From positions 1,086,001 to 1,150,000 of the forward strand of contig NZ_CP158190.1 of NCBI RefSeq assembly GCF_040250305.1: DNA of 64,000 nt, read 5' to 3'. Positions 36,413 through 45,277 of the stretch are shown here, piece by piece; position 1 is the first letter of the stretch; the number at the start of each line of letters is the position of its first letter. The notes beneath the pieces are model-generated. The model saw nothing but the letters and a program-made list of their open reading frames with translations, was not told the origin of the DNA and searched no databases. The position numbers were made by a program, and so were the translations under genes. The stretch is from Peribacillus frigoritolerans (lineage in GTDB: Bacteria > Bacillota > Bacilli > Bacillales > DSM-1321).

Positions 36413-36733
36413 TTGAAAAAAGTTATCGTGATGCTAATGGGGATTTTTTTGATTATGCAAGCAGGGGACATTTCAGCACAAGCCCAAAAACCCGATTACG
36501 AAAAATACGGAAAGATTGCGATTACAATAGTGCAGGCAGATTATCCTGAAGTTGAGATTACCGATTACGAATATAAGGGCAGAAAAACGGTAGCGAAAAA
36601 TCTAGTCGAAGACGATTTCAGATTTTTGGTCGAGAATAAAGGTCAGGAGTTCAATGTCATCGTGACTGTACAACATGATTTGAAAAATGAAAAATTACTT
36701 AGTTTGAAGGTCACAGAACAAAAAGGAAAGTGA
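36413..36733 (+). CDS. Secreted DUF3889 family protein
   Basis: 106 residues from TTG 36413, which has GGAGG nine bases upstream. Signal peptide (1-24, ending ISAQA), followed by the conserved KPDYEKYGKIAITIVQADYP (about 26-45) and ITDYEYKGRKTVAKNLVEDDFRF pattern of DUF3889. Function unknown. It follows the secreted peptidase by 49 bp without an obvious terminator, so they may be cotranscribed. Confidence 0.82.
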   Translation: MKKVIVMLMGIFLIMQAGDISAQAQKPDYEKYGKIAITIVQADYPEVEITDYEYKGRKTVAKNLVEDDFRFLVENKGQEFNVIVTVQHDLKNEKLLSLKVTEQKGK

Positions 36734-36773
36734 GATCGCGGAACAAACGGAAAACTTAAGGGATGCATTACAG

Positions 36774-36804
36774 AACATCTTCATCTCGAGAAGATGTTTT
36801 TTTC
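36774..36804 (+). terminator. Intrinsic terminator after the DUF3889 gene
   Basis: Perfect 9-bp stem AACATCTTC/GAAGATGTT, 7-nt loop, T run. Confidence 0.88.
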
Positions 36805-36973
36805 TGATTTCGTTTAAAGGCTGTCCAGAAATGGTTGATATCGGATTAGGTGCCAATGGGAAGTGATGCCAGCCGTTCAGCTTCCATGAAGTTTTCATTG
36901 CATTTATGAGCAGCTAACAAGTATAGTTAGTATCAGATTGAAACAATAAGCTTGAATGTAGGGGTATTAGAAA

Positions 36974-37855
36974 ATGAGAAAGTTTAAGAAAGTTTATGTG
37001 GAAATTACGAATATATGTAATTTGAAGTGTAATTTTTGTCCAAGCTCCAGCTTGCAAAGGACCCTGAAATTCATGGATCCTGAAGGGTTTACGGAGGTTA
37101 TCAAGAAAATCAAACCACACACCGATCATATTTATTTTCATCTGATGGGTGAACCGTTTTTAAATAAAAATTTGGGTACATTCCTGGATATCAGTGCTGA
37201 AAATGACCTGAAGGTTAATATTACAACGAACGGTACTTTGATTCAAAAGGTCAAAGACAAGCTGCTCTCCAAAAAAGCCCTTCGGCAGGTGAATATTTCA
37301 CTTCATAGCTTTGAGGCAAACGATACGAGCAATAGTCTTGACTCTTATGTCAGTAATATTGCCGATTTCATAAATGAAGCAAATGAAAAAAGCGAAGTGA
37401 TTTGTGCCATTCGTTTATGGAATATGGATACGGATGAATTAAAAGCGAGTAATGGCCTGAACGACGATATTCTGAGCATGCTGGAGGAGAAGCTTTCATT
37501 GGACATTCGCTTAAGTGAAGCTCTTCAGCAAAAGAATAATATAAAGTTGAGGGACCGGGTTTATATAAACATGGCGGAAAAATTCGAGTGGCCGGAATTG
37601 GACCGTGACATTATCGATGAAAATATTTTCTGCTATGCTCTTAGAGATCAATTAGGCATCTTGGTTGATGGTACAGTCGTACCTTGTTGCTTGGATAGTG
37701 AAGGCAAAATACCGCTGGGAAATATATTCGAAACATCACTTGAAGACATTTTAAATGGTGAACGGGCGAAAAATATGTATGATGGTTTTTCAAGAAGATG
37801 TGCAGTTGAAGAATTATGCAAACGATGTGGCTATGCAAAGCGTCATAAAAAATAA
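36974..37855 (+). CDS. Radical SAM/SPASM domain protein
   Basis: 293 residues. The 4Fe-4S cluster motif is Cys15-x3-Cys19-x2-Cys22 (NICNLKCNFC), followed by FHLMGEPFLNKN (GEP-type SAM-binding) and ITTNGTLI. The C-terminal part has a SPASM-like set of cysteines: FCYALRDQLGILVDGTVVPCC, then RRCAVEELCKRCGYAK. SPASM enzymes modify peptides or proteins or cofactors; no candidate precursor peptide gene is seen beside it, so the substrate is unknown. It is a single gene with a repeat element directly downstream. Confidence 0.9.
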   Translation: MRKFKKVYVEITNICNLKCNFCPSSSLQRTLKFMDPEGFTEVIKKIKPHTDHIYFHLMGEPFLNKNLGTFLDISAENDLKVNITTNGTLIQKVKDKLLSKKALRQVNISLHSFEANDTSNSLDSYVSNIADFINEANEKSEVICAIRLWNMDTDELKASNGLNDDILSMLEEKLSLDIRLSEALQQKNNIKLRDRVYINMAEKFEWPELDRDIIDENIFCYALRDQLGILVDGTVVPCCLDSEGKIPLGNIFETSLEDILNGERAKNMYDGFSRRCAVEELCKRCGYAKRHKK

Positions 37856-37862
37856 AGGAAGG

Positions 37863-37890
37863 AAAACCACGAAGTCCATCTCCGGGGTTT
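37863..37890 (+). repeat. Degraded duplicate of the radical SAM terminator
   Basis: AAAACCACGAAGTCCATCTC copies the hairpin at 38133-38161 with a few mismatches (CGAAG for CGGAG, CGGGG for CGTGG). The two copies bracket repeat A, copy 3. Confidence 0.75.
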
Positions 37891-38131
37891 CAGGCTGTAG
37901 GCAAACTCGATGAAAACTCAGTTTGCCTGCAGTTTTTTATTTGAAAAGTTCAGTTGATTTCAGAAATCCGCTCCCTTTCCGCCGACTGTCTTGGGCCGTT
38001 AACGCAGTTTATCGACCTAAACCACACCGTATTCGACCGTTGAGGCACAGTATTCGACCTACCCCGCACTGTATTCGGCCGTTCACGACTTTTTTTCGAC
38101 CTTCACCTCACTATTAACCCCATTTTGCCGC
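37891..38131 (+). repeat. Internally deleted copy of composite repeat A
   Basis: Starts with the same hairpin (CTGTAGGCAAACT/AGTTTGCCTGCAG) and TTTCAGAAATCCGCTCCC as the 33785 copy, then jumps from ACTGTCT to the second ACTGTCT of the full element, losing 134 bp. The 21-bp units are reduced to about five, ending CCCATTTTGCCG. The deletion between two 7-bp direct repeats explains the shorter form. Confidence 0.85.
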
Positions 38132-38132
38132 C

Positions 38133-38166
38133 AAAACCACGGAGTCCATCTCCGTGGTTTTTTCTG
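38133..38166 (+). terminator. Intrinsic terminator of the radical SAM gene
   Basis: Perfect 12-bp stem AAAACCACGGAG/CTCCGTGGTTTT with a 5-nt loop and T run, now about 280 bp from the gene because the repeat lies between. Confidence 0.88.
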
Positions 38167-38211
38167 TTCTTGAAGCATTTCCTTCTTTTTTATTAAAAAT
38201 TCAGAATATTA

Positions 38212-38271
38212 TTGTTTTATTAAACGTCCCGTGATAAAATACTCTCTATTATTGTTGAAGTTAAAACTTCA
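38212..38271 (+). promoter_or_regulatory. Promoter and MurR/RpiR-type operator
   Basis: TTGTTT (38212-38217), 17-bp spacer, TAAAAT (38235-38240). A perfect 16-bp palindrome TGAAGTT-AA-AACTTCA lies at 38256-38271, just past the likely start of transcription. RpiR-family sites are often of this form; autoregulation of the operon is inferred. Confidence 0.65.
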
Positions 38272-38324
38272 TATTGTCATATAAAAAGTTTTTGATTCAT
38301 ATCTTGTTTCAGAGGGGATGTTTT

Positions 38325-39167
38325 ATGGACTTACAGCAAAAAGTTAAAGAAGTATTCCCGGGTTTATCTACTGGTCAAAAAAAGGTAGCAAAATACTTGT
38401 TAGTGCATTCACATACATTTGCAGTCACTTCAGCTCAAAAGCTCGGAAAGGATATTGGGGTGAGTGAAACGACCATCATCCGCTTTTGCTATTCATTAGG
38501 GTTAAGTGGATATGCTGAGCTTCAAAAGCTTATTCGCAATCAGTTGATATACGAGAGCAGCAGTTTGAATGAATATCATTCTTCAAAACTTGAAGCCGCG
38601 AGTCAGCCAAACTTCATGGCTCAAGTGATGGGGCAGGATATCATCAGCATCGAAAAGACAATGAAAAATTTATCAAATGAAGATTTCGCCACAACAGTCG
38701 ATAAATTGGCGGCAGCTGACAATGTTTTGATATCCGGACACCGTTTATCATTTTCGGCAGCGCATTGGTTAACCTTTACACTTAGGCTTGTCAGGGAAGA
38801 GGTTCATTTATATCGGCCTGATACTGATGATATATTTTTACTGTTGAATAAAATGACTGAAAATTCCGTTTTTGTAGCCATTTCATTTCACCGCTATGTT
38901 AAAGAGACTGTGAAAATAACGGAAATGGCCAAAAAAGCGGGTGCATTTGTAATTGGGGTTACGGATTCCGAACTGGCTCCGATTGCTGAATACACTGACA
39001 TTTTATTGCCCATTTCAACACCAAGGACTTCCACGATCGATACAGCACCGGTTTTATTCTCATTATTGAATAGTTTAGTAGCTGGAGTATCGATTAAGGA
39101 CGAACAGGGTTTCAAAGAAAGAAAAGCGATATATGATGCGTTCAATCAAGACGATTATTTCTTTTGA
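38325..39167 (+). CDS. MurR/RpiR-family transcriptional regulator
   Basis: 280 residues from ATG 38325 (GAGGGG upstream). N-terminal HTH_6 domain: STGQKKVAKYLLVHSHTFAV, then GVSETTIIRFCYSLGLSGYAEL (about 47-68). C-terminal SIS domain (about 125-265) including NVLISGHRLSFSAAHWLTFTLR and AISFHRYVKETVKITEMAKKAG. SIS domains bind phosphosugars, but relatives in amino acid loci also exist. It is the first gene of a run with an M20 deacylase, a GNAT and a racemase, so it probably controls that operon. Confidence 0.88.
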   Translation: MDLQQKVKEVFPGLSTGQKKVAKYLLVHSHTFAVTSAQKLGKDIGVSETTIIRFCYSLGLSGYAELQKLIRNQLIYESSSLNEYHSSKLEAASQPNFMAQVMGQDIISIEKTMKNLSNEDFATTVDKLAAADNVLISGHRLSFSAAHWLTFTLRLVREEVHLYRPDTDDIFLLLNKMTENSVFVAISFHRYVKETVKITEMAKKAGAFVIGVTDSELAPIAEYTDILLPISTPRTSTIDTAPVLFSLLNSLVAGVSIKDEQGFKERKAIYDAFNQDDYFF

Positions 39168-39230
39168 GGTAAAACTTCCACCAGTTTGGGGAACAAGCCG
39201 ATTAAACCGGGATACAAGGGGGAGACAGAA

Positions 39231-40385
39231 ATGGATATCACAAAATCTATCGAAAAATTAAGGCCGCGTATACTCGATATTTTTGACCATTTACACGCAA
39301 ATCCTGAAACGAGTTGGAATGAAGTGAATACGACAGCTTTCATTTCAAATATTTTAACGGAGAATCAGTGTACGGTGAAAACATTCGGGGACTGTACAGG
39401 AGTGATTGGGGAAATCGGGGATGGGGATTTCACGGTCGGGTTACGATCGGATATCGATGCACTTTGGCAGGAGGTGCATGGGACGTTTCAAGCCAATCAT
39501 TCCTGTGGACACGATGGTCATATGACCTTGGCACTTGGAGTATTCCTGGTATTGAGGGAAATGGACTTTCGTCCTAGGGGGAAGCTGAAGTTCATTTTTC
39601 AACCTGCTGAAGAAAAAGGTACGGGTGCCTTGAAGATGATTGAAGAAAAAGTATTGGATGATGTCGATTTCCTTTATGGAGTGCACTTAAGACCGGTTGA
39701 GGAAGTGAAGGATGGGCAAGCGGCGCCAGCCATTGTGCATGGAGCGGCTCAGTTCATTAAAGGTGAAATAGCGGGAACTGATGCGCATGGAGCCAGACCG
39801 CATCAAGGGCAAAATGCCATCGAGATAGGAGCGGCTTTCATCACTTTGCTAAATGGTATCCATCTCAATCCATCCATCCCTTATTCCGTAAAAATGACGC
39901 AGTTTTTTGCTGGCGGCGAAAGTTCCAATATCATCCCGGGGAGAGCCACTTTTTCATTGGATTTACGGGCACAGGATAATGCAGTGATGGAAGAGCTCAC
40001 CAAAAAGGTGGAAAAGGTTGCAGAATCTTTGGCCATTGTCCATGGAGTCGAAGTGAAACTCGAACCGGGAACCTGTGTTGCTGCTGCAACCGTGAACGAT
40101 CAAGCCCAGGAAATGATGTCTGAAGCGATAGCCGATACACTCGGGGAAGAAAATCTGGTAGCCCCTGTCATTACAACCGGAGGAGAGGATTTTCATTTTT
40201 ATACGTTGAAAAGACCTGAACTCAAGGCGACGATGCTTGGATTGGGCTGTGATTTGGCACCAGGGCTCCATCATCCGAACATGACGTTCAACAAAGATGC
40301 ATTGTTATCGGGAATTGAAATCCTGACCAAAGCCATCATACTGACTTTCGAGAAATATGGAGATGGGGGCCACTTACATGACTGA
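39231..40385 (+). CDS. M20-family N-acyl amino acid amidohydrolase
   Basis: 384 residues from ATG 39231 with AAGGGGGAGA upstream. M20/peptidase-D-type marks: GLRSDIDALWQEVHG (about 75-89), the metal-binding HSCGHDGHMTLALG (about 94-107), FQPAEEKGTGALKMIEE with the catalytic Glu (about 123-139), and GGEDFHFYTLKRPE near the end. The family removes acyl groups from amino acids (AmhX/YxeP-like). In the N-succinylamino acid racemase pathway a desuccinylase of this family releases the L-amino acid, which fits the neighbours. Its stop overlaps the next start. Confidence 0.9.
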   Translation: MDITKSIEKLRPRILDIFDHLHANPETSWNEVNTTAFISNILTENQCTVKTFGDCTGVIGEIGDGDFTVGLRSDIDALWQEVHGTFQANHSCGHDGHMTLALGVFLVLREMDFRPRGKLKFIFQPAEEKGTGALKMIEEKVLDDVDFLYGVHLRPVEEVKDGQAAPAIVHGAAQFIKGEIAGTDAHGARPHQGQNAIEIGAAFITLLNGIHLNPSIPYSVKMTQFFAGGESSNIIPGRATFSLDLRAQDNAVMEELTKKVEKVAESLAIVHGVEVKLEPGTCVAAATVNDQAQEMMSEAIADTLGEENLVAPVITTGGEDFHFYTLKRPELKATMLGLGCDLAPGLHHPNMTFNKDALLSGIEILTKAIILTFEKYGDGGHLHD

Positions 40386-41172
40386 AGAATTAATCATTAA
40401 ATCCCTATCCACACTAGAGGATTTACAAGAAGTGCAGCGACTGGAAGCCGTCGTATGGGGCATGGATTGCGTTCCCATCCATCAGACGATTACTGCAGTC
40501 AAAAACGGCGGGCTTGTTTTAGGCGGCTATATCAATGGCCAGTTAGTAGGGTTTCAATACAGTTTCCCGGGATTCAAGGACGGAAGGGTATATCTTTGTT
40601 CACATATGCTAGCCATCCATCCGGACCATCAAAAGAAGGGCTACGGCAGATTACTTAAACTTGCACAAAAAGAAGAAGCACTTAAAAAAGGCTACGACTT
40701 GATCACATGGACGTATGATCCATTGGAAAGTGTGAATGCAAACTTGAATATCGGTAAGCTAAAAGCTGTTTGCTCTACATATATGGAAGATTGTTATGGA
40801 AATATGAAGGATACCCTCAATGAAGGACTGTCAACCGATCGTTTCATGGTGGAATGGAATATACGGCAGGAAGCAAAGGAAGAGACTCCGCTTCCTGATA
40901 AAGCGATACACATCGTAACGACAGCAATGAATGACCAAGGCTTTCCTTACATCAAGGATTATCATTTCGAAACCAATGCCGAGGTGATCGCCATACCCAT
41001 TCCGACAGATATTCAACACATCAAAAAAGCTGATCTTCGCCTTGCGATTGATTGGCGGTTAAAAACCGGTGAATTATTCAAAGCCTTTTTTGCCAAAGGC
41101 TATGTTGCAGCGGGGATCGAACGGGAAAAAGGTGAAAACATTCAAAACTATTTATTAAAAATACCAGAATAA
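40378..41172 (+). CDS. GNAT acyltransferase, probable amino acid N-succinyltransferase
   Basis: 264 residues from ATG 40378, overlapping the M20 stop by 8 bases (ATGACTGA). GNAT core: [19 protein letters not shown] (about 21-39), [72 protein letters not shown] (about 74-130, with the CoA-binding loop). The [17 protein letters not shown] pattern is shared with proteins adjacent to N-succinylamino acid racemases in Geobacillus. There the enzyme succinylates D-amino acids. The substrate here is inferred from context. Confidence 0.85.
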   Translation: MTEELIIKSLSTLEDLQEVQRLEAVVWGMDCVPIHQTITAVKNGGLVLGGYINGQLVGFQYSFPGFKDGRVYLCSHMLAIHPDHQKKGYGRLLKLAQKEEALKKGYDLITWTYDPLESVNANLNIGKLKAVCSTYMEDCYGNMKDTLNEGLSTDRFMVEWNIRQEAKEETPLPDKAIHIVTTAMNDQGFPYIKDYHFETNAEVIAIPIPTDIQHIKKADLRLAIDWRLKTGELFKAFFAKGYVAAGIEREKGENIQNYLLKIPE

Positions 41173-41185
41173 GAGGGGAATCGCG

Positions 41186-42298
41186 ATGAAAATAACAGAA
41201 GTGCGTTTACGTCATTTAAATATGGATTTGGTAGCTCCCTTTACAACAAGCTTTGGAACGTTTGTGGATAAGGAGTTCATTCTTGTGGAAGTGAAAAATG
41301 GAGAAGGGCTTTCGGGCTGGGCTGAATCTGTGGCGTTTTCAGCACCTTGGTATAACGAAGAAACCATAAAAACCAATTGGACGATGCTGGAGGATTTCCT
41401 GATTCCGCTTGTATTGGATAAAGAAATAGAGCATCCTCGTGATGTATCGGAAATGTTCTCGCATATTCGTAAAAATAATATGGCAAAATCGGCAATCGAG
41501 GGAGCCATCTGGGATTTATATGCGAAAGAAAAGAATATTCCATTAAGTATGGCTTTAGGCGGAAAACTGGAAAAAATCGATGTTGGAATCAGTATCGGCA
41601 TCCAAAAAACGGTACCTGAATTACTGGCGAAAATAGAAGCTGGATTGAAGGATGGGTATAAAAGAATCAAAATGAAAATACAACCAGGTTGGGATGTAGA
41701 TGTAATCAGGGAAGTACGTAATCGATATCCTGATGTCCCGATCATGGCAGATGCAAACTCCGCCTACCGGCTGAAAGACATCGAATTACTGAAACAACTT
41801 GATCAATTTGATTTAATGATGATCGAGCAGCCCTTGTCATCAGATGATATTGTCGATCATGCTACATTACAAGCGGAAATCAAAACACCGATTTGCTTGG
41901 ATGAAAGTATACATTCCGTCGAAGATGCAAGAAAAGCCCTTGAATTGGGGAGCTGTAAAATCATTAATATTAAGATCGGCAGGGTTGGCGGTTTAACGGA
42001 AGCAATGAAAATACATGAATTATGTAAAGAAAGGAATGTACCGGTTTGGTGCGGAGGCATGTTGGAATCTGGTGTCGGGCGTGCCCATAATATCGCATTG
42101 ACAACACTTGATAACTTCACGATGCCTGGTGATACGGCAGCATCCGCGAATTATTGGCATAAAGACATCATCCAACCAGAGGTTACAGTGGAAGATGGGG
42201 TCATAACCGTTCCAAAGGCGGCAGGCATTGGCTATGAAGTCGATTATGCTGCGATCGATGAATTCACTTCCTATAGTAAAAGATATACAAATAAATAA
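41186..42298 (+). CDS. N-acyl/N-succinylamino acid racemase or o-succinylbenzoate synthase (enolase superfamily)
   Basis: 370 residues. MenC/NSAR subgroup marks: [21 protein letters not shown] (about 13-33), the Lys-x-Lys catalytic region [12 protein letters not shown] (about 158-169), metal ligands at [19 protein letters not shown] and CLDESIHS, the second catalytic Lys in [10 protein letters not shown] (about 262-271), and [19 protein letters not shown]. Promiscuous members race N-succinylamino acids. It follows the GNAT by 13 bp and lacks any menaquinone neighbours, so the racemase role is favoured over MenC. Confidence 0.88.
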   Translation: MKITEVRLRHLNMDLVAPFTTSFGTFVDKEFILVEVKNGEGLSGWAESVAFSAPWYNEETIKTNWTMLEDFLIPLVLDKEIEHPRDVSEMFSHIRKNNMAKSAIEGAIWDLYAKEKNIPLSMALGGKLEKIDVGISIGIQKTVPELLAKIEAGLKDGYKRIKMKIQPGWDVDVIREVRNRYPDVPIMADANSAYRLKDIELLKQLDQFDLMMIEQPLSSDDIVDHATLQAEIKTPICLDESIHSVEDARKALELGSCKIINIKIGRVGGLTEAMKIHELCKERNVPVWCGGMLESGVGRAHNIALTTLDNFTMPGDTAASANYWHKDIIQPEVTVEDGVITVPKAAGIGYEVDYAAIDEFTSYSKRYTNK

Positions 42299-42316
42299 GA
42301 ATTGGAATAAAAGAAA

Positions 42317-42360
42317 CTCCCAGCTTCATGGACATCAGCCCGTTAACTTGAAGCTGGGAG
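42317..42360. terminator. Strong hairpin after the racemase
   Basis: Perfect 12-bp stem CTCCCAGCTTCA/TGAAGCTGGGAG around a 20-nt loop. The plus strand lacks a T run; the minus strand has TTTCTTTTATT, so it may stop antisense transcription or act as an RNA-stabilising end. Confidence 0.6.
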
Positions 42361-42450
42361 GCTATTAAAGAACAGGATCATGATGAAAGGGAAGATATTT
42401 CTTTTAACTTAAATTGTCAGAATAATCATATAATTGGGGGGGTATTTGAT

Positions 42451-43530
42451 ATGAAAAACAGTATAAATCTTGCAGGAGCATATATTGGAATCATCATTGG
42501 AGCAGGTTTCGCTTCAGGACAAGAAGTATTACAGTTCTTCACGAGTTTTGGAATCTACAGTGTATTGGGAATTGTGGTGGCGACAGCTTTATTCGCGTTT
42601 TTAGGCATGCAAGTTACCCAGTTGGGGAGCACTCTCCAAACACGCTCCCATAAAAGCATCATCGATCATATTTGTGGCCGCTATATAGGCAGGGTGGTCG
42701 ATATTATCATCACATTTTTCTTGTTTGGCGTTACAGTCATCATGATTGCCGGTTCCGGAACGATTTTTGAGGAACAATTCGGGATTCCAAGTATAGTCGG
42801 TGCAATCGTCATGACGGTGCTCACGATTGGTACGCTTTTACTTAATGTTAATAAAATAATGTCCATCATTAGTGCCATCACACCGTTTTTATTCGTTATC
42901 ATGATCATTATTTCAGGTTATTCATTTTTCACATCCGAACTAAGTTTCAATCAAATCATTTCATCTTCAAGTAAAGGAACGGCTGCAACCGGGAATTGGA
43001 TGATGGGTTCATTACTTTATGTTTCATATAATATGACTGCCGGAATTGCCATGCTAGCCGTAATGGGAGGGACCTTCAAAAATAAGAAAGAGGCTGGTAT
43101 GGGAGGAATTCTAGGAGGTATCGGTTTGGGGATCCTGCTATTCTTGATCAATTTGGGGATGATGTCCGACTTGAAGGGCATAGAAGGTTCAGGAATGCCT
43201 ACCCTTCATTTAGCGAATCAGATTTCTCCATGGTTGGGATATACCCTATCAATCATCCTTTTAGGAATGATTTATAATACCGCTGTCGGGATGCTGTATG
43301 CGTTCACCGCAAGGTTGGTGCCTGCCGAAACGAAACGCTTTAAAATATCCGTGATTATGGTCGGAATCCTCGCTTTCCTTGCAAGTTTCGTTGGCTTTAT
43401 TAAATTGGTTGGGACGGTATACCCAGTCACAGGATACTTAGGTTTTGTCATCATTGCAGCGCTCATCATTTCCTGGCTCCGTTCCAAAACGAAAAAAGAG
43501 GCTGTGAATACGGAATTCGCGAAATTTTAA
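42451..43530 (+). CDS. YkvI-type membrane transporter (APC superfamily)
   Basis: 359 residues with about ten hydrophobic segments. N-terminal AGAYIGIIIGAGFASGQEVLQFFTSFG (about 8-34) is the family's glycine-rich unwound-helix region; YNMTAGIAMLAVMGG (about 193-207) and GMIYNTAVGMLYAFTARL follow. Members are annotated as YkvI-like transporters, related to amino acid carriers, with unproved substrates. It follows the D-amino acid operon by 150 bp, behind a hairpin, so an amino acid substrate is a reasonable guess. A G-run (GGGGGGG) lies about 12 bases before the ATG. Confidence 0.85.
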   Translation: MKNSINLAGAYIGIIIGAGFASGQEVLQFFTSFGIYSVLGIVVATALFAFLGMQVTQLGSTLQTRSHKSIIDHICGRYIGRVVDIIITFFLFGVTVIMIAGSGTIFEEQFGIPSIVGAIVMTVLTIGTLLLNVNKIMSIISAITPFLFVIMIIISGYSFFTSELSFNQIISSSSKGTAATGNWMMGSLLYVSYNMTAGIAMLAVMGGTFKNKKEAGMGGILGGIGLGILLFLINLGMMSDLKGIEGSGMPTLHLANQISPWLGYTLSIILLGMIYNTAVGMLYAFTARLVPAETKRFKISVIMVGILAFLASFVGFIKLVGTVYPVTGYLGFVIIAALIISWLRSKTKKEAVNTEFAKF

Positions 43531-43574
43531 TTTCAAAGGGATTGAGTGCAGAACTGCACGAAACCTTTGGCCAG

Positions 43575-43602
43575 ACATCTTCTTCGTGGAGGTGTTTTTT
43601 TT
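43575..43602 (+). terminator. Intrinsic terminator after the YkvI-type gene
   Basis: ACATCT/AGGTGT stem (one G-T pair) extended inward, T run of eight. Confidence 0.75.
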
Positions 43603-43632
43603 CTGTTATCGAGGACCTTTCTCATGATCACG

Positions 43633-43660
43633 GCATTTTTCCTCCTTTTTTTCATACATT
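43633..43660 (+). promoter_or_regulatory. SigE-type promoter of spoVR
   Basis: GCATTTT (43633-43639), 13-bp spacer, CATACATT (43653-43660), about 33 bp before the spoVR start. The -10 fits the SigE form CATACA-T well; spoVR is a mother-cell SigE gene in B. subtilis. Confidence 0.6.
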
Positions 43661-43692
43661 AGTTTAAAGGCGGAAGACAAGGGGGATATCGG

Positions 43693-45108
43693 ATGAATGA
43701 AGCGGAGCAAAAGGCTCTGGAATATGCCATTAGTGAAATTACCGAAATAGCAACAGGGTTCGGGTTGGATTTTTACCCGATGCGTTATGAAATTTGCCCT
43801 TCAGAAATCATTTATACATTTGGTGCCTATGGGATGCCTACCCGTTTTTCTCATTGGAGCTTTGGGAAGCAATTTCATAAAATGAAGCTGCAGTACGACT
43901 TTGGATTAAGTAAGATCTATGAACTGGTCATTAACTCTGATCCTTGTTACGCTTTTCTGCTGGACTCCAATTCACTTGTACAAAATAAATTGATTGTTGC
44001 CCACGTTTTGGCGCATTGTGATTTCTTTAAGAATAATATACGTTTCAATAATACTAAGAGAGATATGGTAGAAAGTATGTCGGCAACGGCAGAAAGAATC
44101 CGTGAATATGAAATCCTGCATGGCAAAAAGGAAGTGGAAACCTTCCTTGATGCACTTTTAGCCATTGAAGAACATATCGACCCGTCGCTGATGAGGCCAA
44201 AGCTTGCCTGGACGATGGAGGATGAGGAAGAAGAAGAGGAAATAAAACCGACAGCCACACAATACGATGATTTATGGAACCTTGATAATAAGGATAAACC
44301 AAAGAAATCCAACATTAAAAAAAGAAAAAAATTCCCGCCAAGGCCTGAAAAGGATATTATGCTTTTCATAGAACAGTACAGCAGGGATTTAACCGATTGG
44401 CAACGGGATATCATGACGATGATCAGGGAAGAGATGCTGTATTTCTGGCCGCAGCTGGAAACGAAAATCATGAACGAAGGCTGGGCATCCTACTGGCATC
44501 AGCGCATAATCCGTGAATTGGATCTATCCTCAGGGGAAGCCATTGAATTCGCGAAACTGAACGCAGGCGTCGTTCAGCCATCACGGACCAGCATCAATCC
44601 TTATTATCTCGGCTTGAAAGTGCTTGAAGATATTGAAGAACGCTATGATAATCCAACCGAAGAAATGCTCAGGCTGGGCGTCAAGCCTGGATCTGGCCGC
44701 GAAAAGATGTTCGAAGTCAGGGAAATCGAATCGGATATTTCCTTTCTCCGCAATTATTTGACGAAAGATCTGGTCATGCGGGAGGATATGTACCTATTCC
44801 AAAAGCAGGGCAAGGATTATAAAATCGTCGATAAATCATGGGAACATGTTCGTGATCAACTCGTCAGTATGAGGGTTAACGGCGGTTTCCCCTATATCAC
44901 AGTAAATGATGGGGACTTCATGCGCAATGGGGAACTTTATTTAAAACATTGGTATGAAGATATTGAACTGGATCTGAAATATCTCGAAAAAGTCATGCCA
45001 TATATCTATCAGCTCTGGGGCCGCCCCGTGCATATGGAATCAGTCATGGAAGGAAAAGAAGTCCTGTTTTCCTATGATGGAAAAGGTATTCACCGGAAAT
45101 ATTTATAA
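43693..45108 (+). CDS. spoVR: Stage V sporulation protein R
   Basis: 471 residues. SpoVR family marks: [64 protein letters not shown] (from about 25), [14 protein letters not shown] (about 101-114), an acidic stretch ([11 protein letters not shown], about 177-187), and [20 protein letters not shown] (about 257-276). In B. subtilis SpoVR is needed for proper spore cortex formation. AAGGGGG lies before the ATG, and a SigE-like promoter is seen upstream. Its presence is a strong mark of a spore former. Confidence 0.95.
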   Translation: MNEAEQKALEYAISEITEIATGFGLDFYPMRYEICPSEIIYTFGAYGMPTRFSHWSFGKQFHKMKLQYDFGLSKIYELVINSDPCYAFLLDSNSLVQNKLIVAHVLAHCDFFKNNIRFNNTKRDMVESMSATAERIREYEILHGKKEVETFLDALLAIEEHIDPSLMRPKLAWTMEDEEEEEEIKPTATQYDDLWNLDNKDKPKKSNIKKRKKFPPRPEKDIMLFIEQYSRDLTDWQRDIMTMIREEMLYFWPQLETKIMNEGWASYWHQRIIRELDLSSGEAIEFAKLNAGVVQPSRTSINPYYLGLKVLEDIEERYDNPTEEMLRLGVKPGSGREKMFEVREIESDISFLRNYLTKDLVMREDMYLFQKQGKDYKIVDKSWEHVRDQLVSMRVNGGFPYITVNDGDFMRNGELYLKHWYEDIELDLKYLEKVMPYIYQLWGRPVHMESVMEGKEVLFSYDGKGIHRKYL

Positions 45109-45118
45109 AGCTGAAAAA

Positions 45119-45144
45119 AACTGCCGGTCACTCGGCAGTTTTCT
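45119..45144 (+). terminator. Intrinsic terminator after spoVR
   Basis: Perfect 8-bp stem AACTGCCG/CGGCAGTT, 6-nt loop, T-rich tail. Confidence 0.88.
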
Positions 45145-45193
45145 TGTTTCAAGCTCTAATATTCGTTAAGAGCTACTTTGCATAAAAATCTAT

Positions 45194-45216
45194 AATACTT
45201 GTAATTTGCAAGTATT
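45194..45216. promoter_or_regulatory. MarR-type operator, copy 1 (upstream of the ArsN1-like gene)
   Basis: Perfect 8-7-8 palindrome AATACTTG-N7-CAAGTATT, 61 bp before the ArsN1-like start. The same architecture recurs at 46004 and 46526. Read as the site of the MarR regulator encoded at 46056. Confidence 0.75.
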
Positions 45217-45277
45217 AATGTTATAAATCAACTATAGAATCTTGAAAAATTCATGTGGCAAACGAAAGGGGAAAGAT

